From contig VXAA01003374.1 in the NCBI GenBank assembly GCA_013399115.1, forward strand, positions 25,653 to 89,652: 64,000 nucleotides of DNA. The letters are read 5' to 3'. Under the pieces are notes generated by a model. It was given only the letters and a program-made list of their open reading frames with translations, made no database searches and was not told where the DNA came from. The stretch is from Anseranas semipalmata (Eukaryota > Chordata > Aves > Anseriformes > Anseranatidae). Position 1 is the stretch's first letter, and each line of letters begins with the position of its first letter. Shown here piece by piece: positions 35,200-45,541 of this stretch. Position numbers and translations under genes: made by a program.

Positions 35200-36020
35200 G
35201 TAATGAGCCCGGCTCTGGCAATAAAGTGATTGTGGCAGTAAAGTGAAGCAGCCATTATGCACTTGGCAACGGCTCTAGCCTTGAGATAACCTGCTTTTTA
35301 ATTGAGCTGAGGAATGTTTTCATTCTTTCTCGAGTTGCATATTATTTATGGGTACAATGTGTAATAATAAAAATTACATATCTTGGCAAAAAACAACGAG
35401 CAAAAACTCAGCTGGAAGAACACTACACAGCGGGCATATATTTTTCTAGAGAGGTAGTCATCTATTTTAAGTACCATTGTGTTCTGTTTCGCTGTGGTAA
35501 ATCCAGCAGCAGAATGCTAGCGATGTTTTTGCACGTAGGAAGGGATCTGGTTTAAAAGCACAACCCTCGGCATGTGTTGTGAAGAACCTCACTGCTGAGC
35601 CCCATACACTCATCTCTTTACAGACCTCTCCCAGCCTCAAGCTGAGACAGCGGTGGAGGGAATGGTAACAAAAACTGCACCTCATGCCACGGCTGTGAAG
35701 TATGCATCCACAGCAGAGCGTGTTCCTACTCCTCGATAAAAGGAGCAGCAAAAAAATTGCTCCCAATTTCCTTCCACGCTTCAGTGCACGGAGCACAGGC
35801 ACTATTGACAATTATGGGGTGGGGGGGAAATGCTCTGCCTTTATCCATTTTTAATTGCCGGAGACTGTAAAGTTGTTCTTCGGGAAATAAATACATTACT
35901 GCTTTCCTCTCCCACTCGCAGCATGCCAGTGCATTTGGTTTATCGACAGCCATTTAATAATAACTTTCAATACCGGAATTTTTTCAATTGCCTTTTCAGA
36001 TTTTTGCTCCAAACCACTGT
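35200..36020. promoter_or_regulatory. Enhancer-like unique block
   Basis: Two sub-blocks, about 35270-35420 and 35835-36000, are unbroken AT-rich sequence with words such as TTTTTAATTG, ATTATTTATGGG, TAATAATAAAAATTAC, CATTTAATAATAAC and isolated CpGs (for example TATCGACAG). This is the texture of conserved noncoding elements. A G-run of 9-10 lies near 35816-35827. No alignment was available. Confidence 0.35.
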
Positions 36021-38280
36021 GGTTGGATTACTCATGGGAAAAGCTGAGCAAATGGATTTTATGTGGTGTGTGTCTGCAGAAAGAAAGAATGAGAGAGCAC
36101 AGAATCACTTAAATGATAAATCAAATCTTTTTAAAAAAAATAAAAAAGTATTTTGCTTTGTGCAATAACCTTTTATCTACAGCCCTGCTGTCACAAATAC
36201 ACTGTTTAACGCTTTGTGCCCTGTCATCAGCTGCGAACAGAAAAAGCAGCACTGTGCCACGCGCATTATCTTAAAACTCTTTTGCAGCCAATAGGTCTTG
36301 CATTTTAAATGGGAACAAGACTATCTCCAGGTTTGTCAGCCTGATGCCTAGCCTAATACTGTTAGTCGTACTTGGGTCTGCAAAGCAAATACAGGGAGAA
36401 CTGACTGAGGAAAAAAAAAAAAGGAAGAAGGCTGAAAAAAGGAAAGAAAAGGAAAGAATGCTGAACCTATAATGTAAATCTCATGTTTAATTAGGAGTGC
36501 TGAAGAATTGTGGCCAGGAAAAACATGTTTCTATGTAAGTGGTCTTGAATAACACTGAAGATGAATATAATAAGGCTGACAAATACACCTTGGAGGGTGA
36601 CTGCAAGAATAAAATCGATTTATTTAATAATTTAGAAATAGCTTCCAGCTATATCTCCCATTAAAATCTGAAGGCCATTGTATTCTGTATTTCTTTGGTC
36701 TTTTTTCTCCCTTTTAGTTATGCTCCACCAGATTTAATAAATAAGTAATGCATGGGGGGGAAACACTTATCCTGGAGTGCTTTGCCACAACCCTGTAGGG
36801 CTCTGTGATTCTTTCTAACTCTAAAAAGATCAAGTCAGGGACAATCATCTCCGGGAAGAAGAATGATGTTTCAGGGTTAATGCTCTAAATATAAACAAGG
36901 AAGTCCAAAAATTAAAATTGTATTAATGAACGTCAAAGATCCAAGCAAGTAAACAACACTAAATACACATGGTACTTCCCAAAATACAAATGTAAATTCA
37001 CCTGAACATGTAAACAGAAGTCAGCAGCTATATGCTCTTTTCTAGGAAGAGTTAAGGAAGATAAGAAATAATAAGAGTAATAATTAATCCAGAGAGAGCA
37101 CATTTTATTCTATCACCTGTTTTGAAGTTTTATCCTAATAAATGTGCCTGTAGCACCAACTTCCTGAGATTTTTCTCCTGATAGCCTGTTCTGACCACAA
37201 TTGTTACAGAATCTTCTTTTAACACTATGCATTTCAGAAAGGAAATATATCAGACAGTCTTGCTTGTTAATCAATTAAACATTAAGCACTCACCACCTTA
37301 CTCCTGAAAAAGCAAATGGAGTGCAGGCACCATTCTTCTGCAACTATTTTATGCAAAATTCATGGTGTGAATTCTATGAACAATTCATAAAGTCAAATAT
37401 GGGTTTGTTATAGGTGCGTATCAGTAATGTAGGCCAACTTCATTTACACTGGAAAAGTAAACATAAGCCCAAGAAATGCCTTTCTGCCCACACATGTTTG
37501 ATGATAAAACCAACTGAGTGGTCAGGGGAACCTCCCTCAGTGCTCTGACAGTTTGTGGCTTTCACCCGCAAGACGAACCAAATAATTGAACTCTGCTATA
37601 GCAATAGCTTTAACGATATTAATTAATTCTTTTCAGCCAAAGACTTCCATTTTCCTCTAATATTGTTCTTTCTAGCCATTCTAACACTAAATAAAACAGA
37701 GAAAAGAAACAGAAAAGAGCACACAGTAAAAGCCATTATAAAACAACCCACTGAATGGATGTCTTTCAACTGATGCCAGTGGACTTCAGATAAATAAATG
37801 GGAAATTACATTAACGTGCTCTTACTTTTCCCAAAATAACAACAAAAAATAGCTTTTGAAAGAGCTTACACAATAAGCCCACGTGGACTTTCTTTAGTGG
37901 CTAAGACAAGGCAACATTTTCCATCTTAAACTGTTGTGTCACTAACCACAAACACACAGCTGGTTCATGGCATCAGATCCAGTAGCTTTTATCCATGACA
38001 TAACTGCACAATTTGACAGAATTGAGGCCTAATTGTGCACCATAAAACGCCCACCTTCGTTCCTTGACACCTTTGCTTCTCATTTTCATACGTTGGATCC
38101 CAGGATTCTCCGGCCCTCTTCCCATCCGGCCTCAGTAGGAACTTAGCTTTGTCCCCATCAAGTTTGGGGTAGAGATGATCTCTCCGAACTGCTTACCAAG
38201 CATTCACCACCCTCCCTCAACATTTTTGCCTATTCAGGTACACTGTCTACGTCATCTAGCAGGGCAAACAAAAAGCTGGA
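36021..38280. other. Unique AT-rich sequence, no gene recognised
   Basis: A-rich and GGAAA-rich runs occur near 36134-36150 and 36410-36460. No gene, RNA or classifiable repeat is identified. Confidence 0.5.
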
Positions 38281-38289
38281 GCCCACTGC

Positions 38290-38532
38290 TCAGTGCAGCG
38301 GACCATGCCTGAGCTTCAACCTCCACTGGCATCCACAGGGATGTCTCCTCATGCTTGCTGCAGAAAGACCTTTGCCTTGAAGGCTGCAGCACTTCCCTTC
38401 GAACAACCTCATGGTGCTCTCCACAAGGGCTTTGTCCAGGTCTTCAGGGGCTCCCTTCAGCCTCCTCGAAGAGCCCCGCAGCCTCCAGCAGGTCATGCAG
38501 ACTGCAACCTTCTTAAGTATTTCTTCCATTAA
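38290..38532 (-). other. Open frame of 79 codons, unassigned, with upstream acceptor-like site
   Basis: The minus strand is open from Met at 38529 to a stop at 38290. The plus strand is open over almost the same interval in the same codon register. The minus product is Arg/Lys/Leu/Cys-rich and has no domain I recognise. About 60 bases before the Met, the minus strand reads 'tttggtatttgcttacag', which looks like a splice acceptor. It could be part of a transcript, a decayed element or chance. Confidence 0.2.
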
Positions 38533-38642
38533 CGGACTCCTGAGAACTCGTGCTCAGGGCAGGCTCTGTAGAGCTGTAAGCAAATACCAAAACCATCTAC
38601 TGTTTGTTTTTGTTTTAAGGTCTGGTGAGGGAATATAGAGAA

Positions 38643-38648
38643 TTTATT
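38643..38648 (-). terminator. AATAAA poly(A) signal, minus strand
   Basis: TTTATT on the plus strand reads AATAAA on the minus strand, about 80 bases downstream of the stop codon of the candidate exon at 38729-38947. The hexamer is common by chance in AT-rich DNA, and only its position relative to that frame makes it of interest. Confidence 0.25.
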
Positions 38649-38728
38649 GTTGGGGAGAGAAATAAAAGCAGGGCAGTGGGTGAGTGAAAAGCTTCCTTCA
38701 CCTCCTCGTCCCCACTCAGGCATCTTGC

Positions 38729-38947
38729 TCATTTGTCAGGGTTAACCCAGATGAGCAGCATGGTGGCATTGACCAGCAGGGCTAGCATGCCGTATTTCAG
38801 CAGACAGCATTGCTGATAATCCTGATTATTCTTTAGAGCTGAAATGGGGGTGAGGAAGAGGTGGATTTTGCTTCTTTTTGTGCCTGTGTAGGGTTGTGTT
38901 TTCTCCCTTGTTTCCATAGGGGCAGGCTCACTGCTCCTGCTTGTGAC
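38729..38947 (-). CDS. Candidate terminal exon encoding a small tail-anchored protein
   Basis: On the minus strand the sequence 'ctttgctgagtttcttgcag' ends at 38948 like a splice acceptor. It is followed by an open frame of 72 codons to a TGA at 38729. The frame is also open further upstream, to a Met at 39061 (110 codons), but that part is Ala/Ser-rich, encoded by GCT/GCA repeats. The first half is polar and basic (PMETREKTQPYTGTKRSK). The C-terminal part holds a hydrophobic run, YGMLALLVNATMLLIWV, followed by NPDK, which would suit a single membrane anchor. An AATAAA lies about 80 bases after the stop. I do not recognise the protein. Chance remains the most likely explanation. Confidence 0.15.
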   Translation of the reverse strand, partial: VTSRSSEPAPMETREKTQPYTGTKRSKIHLFLTPISALKNNQDYQQCCLLKYGMLALLVNATMLLIWVNPDK

Positions 38948-39162
38948 CTGCAAGAAACTCAGCAAAGGGGAGGAGGAGGAGGCACCACTGAAGCAAGCAA
39001 GGGACAAAAGTGAGTGGGTTGCTACTGCTGCTGCTGCAGGAGTTGCTAAGAGGAGGCACAAAGCCCCCTGGACATTACCATTGGAAAGTCATTAGGGAGC
39101 TCAGGGCCATATCCCCACCACAGATTGCAAGTCCTCCTCTCCCAAAGCATACACAAGGGCAT
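38948..39162. other. Unique sequence upstream (minus sense) of the candidate exon
   Basis: It holds a GGAGGAGGAGG block near 38968-38982 and CTGCTGCTGCTG near 39026-39038. These short triplet runs explain the Ala/Ser stretch of the minus frame. Confidence 0.5.
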
Positions 39163-39220
39163 GGGGGGGTGGGNTGGGAAGGGGTGGGTGGAGCTTGGCA
39201 AGGGCAGGCTGGGGGGTTTT
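39163..39220 (+). repeat. G-rich tract with one ambiguous base, G-quadruplex motif
   Basis: Runs of GGGGGGG, GGG, GGG, GGGG and GGG separated by one or two bases lie between 39163 and 39190, with further G runs to 39220. An N at 39174 sits inside the tract. Such sequence satisfies the usual four-run G-quadruplex pattern and is difficult for polymerases, which may explain the undetermined base. Confidence 0.8.
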
Positions 39221-39482
39221 CAAGGGTGGGTTTCTTTCTGGTTATAAAGTTTGTCCCTCCCCTCAGTTTTGTTTTTTTTTTTAAGTTTTATTCATGAGTT
39301 GTTAACCATTTTGTTTAGCAAATCGGTTTATCCCAATGACCTTTCCCTGCTTTAATTTTCGAGATGGCAGATGGCTCTAAAGAAATCCCCCTTAAATGCA
39401 GACCCAGACCCAGCCTGCTTGTTCACGCACCGGACCTGCATCAACATGCCAAGCACAGCTCCAGAGAGAAGACAAAGTCCTC
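39221..39482. other. Unique sequence, nothing recognised
   Basis: A T-run lies near 39271-39281. No gene is seen. Confidence 0.5.
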
Positions 39483-39533
39483 AAGAAAGAAGGGGGGAGG
39501 GAGAAAGAGGGGGAGGGGAAGAGAGAGAGAGGC
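39483..39533 (+). repeat. Purine-only tract with G-quadruplex motif
   Basis: About 50 bases contain only A and G, with G6 (39492-39497), G3, G5 and G4 runs followed by (GA)n. The translated Gly/Arg/Glu frames over it are artefacts. Confidence 0.85.
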
Positions 39534-42500
39534 TAGACAAAGTCCAGGTTGACTATTTCTTGCATTGTTAATATCTGGGATTTCTCTCCAGCACCCTCTG
39601 CAAGCCCCTACCACTGCTATCTGCACACAAGCAGCAAAGTCCTGCAGGAGTTGTATCCCGAGGTCTCTATGGCAAGAGGCAAATGTCAAAGGGAAGCGAA
39701 ACAGCAGGGAGGGAGGGACAGAGGAGCTGTGCAGGAATGAAGGGCAGAAATGATGTGCTGAAAGCAGAGGCAACACCAGAACTAGCTGAGCAGCCACATC
39801 TGTATGAAAATATAAAATAGGAACAGGGGGTTGGAAAGAAGAAAAGAAAAAAGCAGCCTGAAGCACTAGCACATTGAAGTGCCCACTCAGCCTTGTAGTG
39901 GTTCCTCAGCTGCCACACACACACAGAGCAAAAAGTCTTTGCAAAGGTGCCCTGCCTTTGTAAAAGGCTTGAGGCGCAGATCACAGTGTGAAATATTAGT
40001 CGGGCTGTTAGTCTCACTTTTTCCTCCCAACAAGTTTCCAAGTTCTGGCCCATTCAGTTGTTCTGGATGAATGAGTGGAATTGAAGCATGTTCAAGAGTT
40101 ATTATTTATCCTTTCTCCAGCTGGCAAATTTGTGAGAACATGTGAATCTATACAAATTGTCACATCTCCTATCTTTTCCAACTGGTAAGTAGTACCACTC
40201 AGTGATGCCAGATTCTAAGAAGCGATTCTGTTCATCACGTGGCTCTGGTTGAAAATGTGGCAAAAACAACAAATTCCTAAAAAAAAAAAAAAAAACATAG
40301 GGATGATAAGCATTCAGGTTCCTCACCACTGGATTCCTCCCTCACCACAGCTCATGCTTAACATGAGAGATCCCAAGCAGAGCTCACAAATGAGCTCCTG
40401 ACTCAAACCAATTCTTTCCAGTATGCAGAGGAACTGTACAGACCCAGTTCCGCAAACCTTTTAATCCTGTCATTCATGTAAAGCACTTAAATGAACCCTG
40501 TTAGCTTTCCTGATTGCATTTGGTCATTTTGAAGGGGAAAGTGGTGGGGAGGATGCAACCACATCATGTGGCACACCACAAACCACCACACCAAAAATGA
40601 ACAAAGCAGAAGACATAACCCCTTGGATATTCCTTTCCTTTCCATCACTCCTAAGACTTCCATGGGGTGACCATGTGTAAGTGCTCTGCAAGTCCTACCA
40701 ACAATAACTTTAGCCCATAGCAAACATATAAACATTGAGCTACATCATGATATATTTGCTTATGTGTTGCTGGGAATAGATAAAGATAACAAAAGCAGAA
40801 ATCACAAGCCCTTTTTAACTCAAGAAAGGTGTATGTTATACCTGGAAAGATGCAAATTGCAAAGGTCTCAAGCTTCTGCGTGGAGTTTGTTGGCTTCTTT
40901 TCATCCTGTATGGTTTGTTTTTCATTTGGCTCAATCAAAGCTCCACCTTGGGACCAGATGGAGGAAGGCAAAAGGGCTCCAACTGCTTTGAAGTCCTAAA
41001 GGAGCACCAGGTTAGTACAGATGAATCTTGCTGATGAATTCCACAAGTGCCACAGACACACAGCTCAGTTCGAACCCCCATACAACAAAGGAATTATTCC
41101 TTTTTCTGGGGGTGCAAGGTACCACTCCATCACAACAAAGCCATCTGCCCTCTAACAGTTTGCTGCAAAGCAGAGCCTACTAGACCCAAATAAAGTGGCC
41201 ACACGACTGTCCCACCTGGAATTTCCCAGAAAATGGGGAAGAAATCAAAGTTCTAACACCACTGAAATACGGAGTCGGGCTGTTGACTTCAGTGTTTTGG
41301 TTCATGGATGCCTTCACATGAACTGTTTGACCAGCTCAGAACACACCAGTCCTGTTACTATTAAAGACAAGTGACCAGTTTCCCTCAAATGACTTACCTG
41401 CAAGGCATAGTCTTATTTTGTTTGATTTTGCTTATTCCCTAAGTGGATTGTGAATTGCTCAAATGCTTCCACTCAAACCATTTTCCCCAGTGTTTGAATT
41501 CTATGTAGTGTCTGTTATCTGAGATGGTCCATGATTACTTCTGTTTCCTGATGTAGCTTAGAGTTCGGTGGTCTATCAAACCACTGTGGGTTCCATTCAC
41601 TCAAGGAGAGGTAGCAGCAAAACAGCATTTGGAAATTTCATAAAATATTAAACCTCCTGCTTTCTAGGCCACACAGTCCTTGCCTGAGGCAGCATTCATA
41701 TAAAAAGTTAAGCTACTACAAGATTTATTGCCAGATGCAAAGGAGCACACAAAATTGAAGTTATGTCTCAGCCAGTTGGAACACAAACAGATATTCCTCC
41801 TAAGATGCCCTGAACTGTGCTGGAGACAGGCAGCAAGACAAATGCAGTAGGTCCAATGCAGACCAGCCTGTGCTCAAATATAAGCAGCAGCCTGGAAACA
41901 CTCATGTCATATAAGATAATCAAATTAAAGAGGGCACAGTGAGCCACAGCCTACATACACTGTGGAGCTTCATCAGTGCAAAGGTTTGTCATTGCCAGGT
42001 CAGACAGATCAATCACCAGCATGAAGGATCCTGACAGTGGAAGGCAAATAGCTGTCTGAGGAGGAACCTTTATTACATGTACTTCGATTCATTCACAGGT
42101 CCTTCAGTCACCATAAGTTTAACCATACTGAGCTCCAGATGGGTGAAGAATGTGTAGTATTTGGGATGGGAAACTATCACTGGTGTGGTTTCATATGCCA
42201 ACCGTACTCAGCACTGATATATGGACCAAGCTTCCCAAGGGCTCCCCAGTAAGATGTGCATTTCTAAGACCCAATGCTTCACTTCTCTGTGATACTCAGT
42301 GTCTGCACACTGACAGATGATTTTTTTTTTTATTACATTCATGTAAGAAATATGGTTTTACAGGAACTCAGAATCAAGAGGACCACTTTCAAGCAGTTTT
42401 ATGAAGACATATGGAAGCCAAGTCCCTCTACAGCCCTAGTGAGACTTCTTCTATCATAACTATTGCACATTCACTTTCCTCCTCCAAAGTGGGAATTGTC

Positions 42501-42904
42501 CAGTGCTTGACAAGGCTTTCAGCTCAACACTGCAGTGAGACGGTAGCATTAGGAATCTGTTATGCCACCTGCCAACTGAATATTGTAAGAAGATGTACTG
42601 GGTATTCCAAAGAACAGGAGTAGTCTTCACTGGTCATACCATGCTCTCCTCATTACAAAGCCTTTGCATCCAGCAAAGAGTTGATACATATCCTGGACCA
42701 AGTTTTAGCCATTGTGGGTATATGCATATGTGCCCCATGTACACAGCTCCAAAACACTCACTGATTGAAGCTGGAAAAGTATTCCCATTTTTATCCCCCC
42801 CACACACAAACACACACTGTCGATAATTTTTTAAGTCACGGAAACTTAAATCTAGTCTAACTTAAATCTAATATCATTTCCACTTTGATTTAGCAATAAA
42901 TCCC
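39534..42904. other. Unique sequence, no gene recognised
   Basis: Frames of up to 143 codons near 39441-40053 (minus) begin in or border low-complexity purine/pyrimidine sequence. Others are shorter and have no domain I know. A-runs lie near 40279-40295. The segment 40448-40490 has weak resemblance to ancient repeat wording. A 12-base direct repeat, AACTTAAATCTA, occurs at 42843-42854 and 42859-42870. Confidence 0.5.
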
Positions 42905-42978
42905 CACAGAATCACAGAGTGACTCAGGCTGGAAGGGACCTCTGGGGTCACCTCATCCAACCACCAGCTCAAAGCTTA
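42905..42978 (-). mobile_element. CR1 LINE 3' end fragment, minus strand
   Basis: 'cacagaatcacagagtgact' followed by 'ggctggaagggacctctggg' and 'gtcacctcatccaacc' is the complement of a CR1 3' end, including the terminal octamer-type repeats. Only about 75 bases remain identifiable, and further CR1 sequence may extend to about 43020. Confidence 0.85.
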
Positions 42979-43660
42979 ATGCTGGAAACAATCACCAGCT
43001 TCAACCTTCATTGCAGCTAGCCTGTTTCACTTGACCTTGTGATGAAGAGTCGCTAACTGCATTTCAGCTGAGAGGGTATGTTCTAACTCCACTACCCACA
43101 AATGTGTAGCAGTACTCGGCTGTGCTCTCTGAAAATAAAATAATAAATAAATAAATAAAAGCCTTTCATTCTTCTTGTCTTGCATTATTTGTAGAACACT
43201 GCTTTGCTGCCTTTGCATTGCCAGCCAAACAGCTGGGAGCCGTGACCTCAGAAATGTTTTGTTCTACAGTAATGACACAAAATTCAACAGCAACACACAA
43301 GGCTGACATTTGTGTTGGACCATCACTGACCATGACATGGTCTTTTCAGGCTACAGAAGGGAGATATTGCAGACAACATAAAATGAAGTAGAAGGGAAGG
43401 TTTAGAATAGTCAGTTCTTGGAACACTGAAAGTAAACAATTGTTTTTGAAGAAGTGTGCATAGTGAATAATATATATGTGTAGTACATAATAATAAATTA
43501 AAAAATAGGAAAAAAAAAAAAAAAAGATGAATAACAAAACCCATATGTACCAAGGAAAAATCTTACATGTACAACTATGACTGTTGCTGTCCTTGACCCT
43601 GCAAATTTAAATTTACTGCTGTAGTCCTTTGTCATGTTAGTCATTTGACTACCTTCTTGG
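42979..43660. other. Unique sequence with AAAT and poly-A simple repeats
   Basis: An (AAAT)n run lies at 43132-43160 and 16 A at 43510-43525. Short frames on the minus strand over these tracts (Phe-rich) are artefacts. Confidence 0.6.
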
Positions 43661-43730
43661 GAAATATTTATGTGACTAAGGGTTTGCAGGATCAGGCCCA
43701 ATATAAATAATAATAGGATCACTTAGGCAG
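43661..43730. repeat. Relic of an ancient amniote MITE-like repeat
   Basis: 'tgtgactaagggtttgcagg' followed by 'atcaggcccaatataaat' matches the old repeat wording 'catgtg', 'gtttgcaggatcaggccc'. It appears to be the opposite half of the family seen near 1062-1132. Confidence 0.5.
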
Positions 43731-44616
43731 AGCTTTACATCTGTGCAAACACTGTCTAATGAATTCCTGATGGAGTTCTGCTGTTGACTAAGGAAATCAT
43801 GTGAAAACCTCCACAATAAATGAAGCAGCAACACATTTTGGATCAAAGGAAATCATACAGAAAAGCAAACTAATATACAAAGGGCTACAGTCTTTCTTGG
43901 CATAATTCCTCCTAGGTCTTTTAGACTCTCTTTAGGCACTGGCGCTATTTATTTTGTAGCAAAACCTCCTGGCCTTTCAATTGAAAGACCTTCAGTCTTT
44001 GATATCAGAGCCTTCATATTTAACCAAGAGGATAGTCTGCAGGGGGAAGGGGCTGATATGTACAAACTTCAGGTTCATCCATTGTGAACTCTTCAATGCA
44101 GAGGTGATCTTTTCATTCTGCAGTTGTACAGTGTGAGCACAGCAAGGTCCAAATCTATACCAAAGACTCCGAGGCACTCAGGAACACAAACAAATAGCAA
44201 CAGTCCAAGTTTAACTGGGGTATGACCACACTGAAACTAACACCACTTGCTGTAGCTGGGTGCTGTTCTTGAAGTGAGTCTCTTTGGAAAGTTAGCTCTT
44301 TTTTAGATGGTTTTAGGAATTGCAGCACTCCCTGCAATTGCAGAAGCTGTATGCTCTGATAATCTCTTCAATCAAAGACACCACCAGATCTCCTCCTGTC
44401 TGTCTTCCCTTTCAAGCCACATGCACAAGGCCAGACAGAGACAGAAATAGTATTTTGAGACTCAGACCATAAAGGAGAACTGTCTTGGCCTTGTTCTATT
44501 TAGCTTCCAGATGTCACCAGAGATTCCTCCTGATTTTTTACACCATCTCATGTCCTCTTTTTTTTTTGTCCTCCAGTTCAAAAACAACCTAGTCACACTC
44601 TAAAAAAAAAAAAAAA
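43731..44616. other. Unique sequence with two small inverted repeats
   Basis: A perfect 14-base palindrome, CTTTCAATTGAAAG, lies at 43976-43989. AATTGCAG (44318-44325) and CTGCAATT (44332-44339) form an 8-base stem with a 6-base loop. No gene is recognised. Confidence 0.55.
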
Positions 44617-44647
44617 NNNNNNNNNNNNNNNNNNNNNNNNNNNNNNN
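44602..44647. other. Assembly gap (31 N) after a poly-A run
   Basis: Fifteen A are followed by unknown bases at 44617-44647. Like the gap at 6135-6183, it begins at a homopolymer, suggesting sequencing failure there. Confidence 0.97.
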
Positions 44648-45349
44648 TACTAAAATGACCCATAGTGGCCTCCTTTTTAATCCAGAAGAGGTATCAGTCA
44701 TCCCTGCTCTGCATGTGTGTGGTGTCTGTAGTGCCAGGATAAGAGCCCACTGCTCATGCTAAAGAGCTTCTTAACTACACTGCTTTCCAGAACTTTTTCT
44801 GCATTTATGAGACAGATGTTGAATATAAAGTCCTTTTTCCAGAAGGTCTGTAGCCAGCACTCCTTGCTCCCCATCTACATCTCTAAGTCACGCCTCATCC
44901 TCCTTCTTCCTCCAAGCATTTTCATGCTTTTTGCTGCCCACCTTAGCAGGATGCAAAGAGACTGCATGAACTCCCTACACCTAGCCCACAGCCTGACAGC
45001 ACTGCCCCAGGGTGGTCTTGAGATAAAAGAAACATCAGGGCTCATTCTGTTGCCCATAAATAGGCATCTAGCTCCACCTGAGATGTCCTCAGTAACCACA
45101 AATGGCTGCTTGGCATGACACAGGCAGGACTGGAAACCCACACCCTCCAACACCAACTAGATGGGATGCCCTAGGGCAGCACGGTAAGGCTGGTCATGGG
45201 CATGCCAACAGCTGAAGTGAGTCCATAGGGCAGTATTCATGCTTCTTTGACTGTATTGACCCTCTCTCTTTGAATATAGTGGGACATACAGACCCACAAA
45301 TGATGTTTAGACATCCAAATATAGAGGCATACAAAATGGAGTTCAATCT
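44648..45349. other. Unique sequence, no gene recognised
   Basis: A 120-codon plus frame (44756-45118) has a hydrophobic stretch but no domain I know. A minus frame overlaps it. Confidence 0.5.
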
Positions 45350-45541
45350 ACTGGAACAGGCTACCTAGAGAGGTAGTTGATGCCCCATGATGCCCTGTCG
45401 GTGTTCAAGAGGCATTTGGACAATGCCCTCATGAATATGCTTTAACTTTTGGTTAGTCCTGAAGAGGTCAGGCAGGTGGACCTGGTGATCTTTGAAGGTC
45501 CCTTCCAACTGAGCTATTCTATTCTATTCTGTTCTATTCTA
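45350..45541 (+). mobile_element. CR1-type LINE 3' end, plus strand
   Basis: 'tggaacaggctacctagaga' followed by 'ggtagttgatgcccc', 'gtgttcaagaggcatttgga', 'ggtcaggcaggtggacctgg' and 'gaaggtcccttccaactgag' is the 3' UTR of an avian CR1 subtype. It ends in tandem ATTCT units (about 45519-45541), the microsatellite-like 3' terminus of that subtype. It is 5'-truncated to under 200 bases and holds no coding region. Confidence 0.88.

Noticed and set aside
39441..39872. 143-codon minus frame
   Set aside because: A large part is the translation of a pyrimidine-rich strand (Leu/Pro/Phe/Ser). No domain is recognised.
41060..41080. 'cagttcgaaccccc', like a tRNA B box
   Set aside because: No matching A box or cloverleaf arms can be drawn around it.
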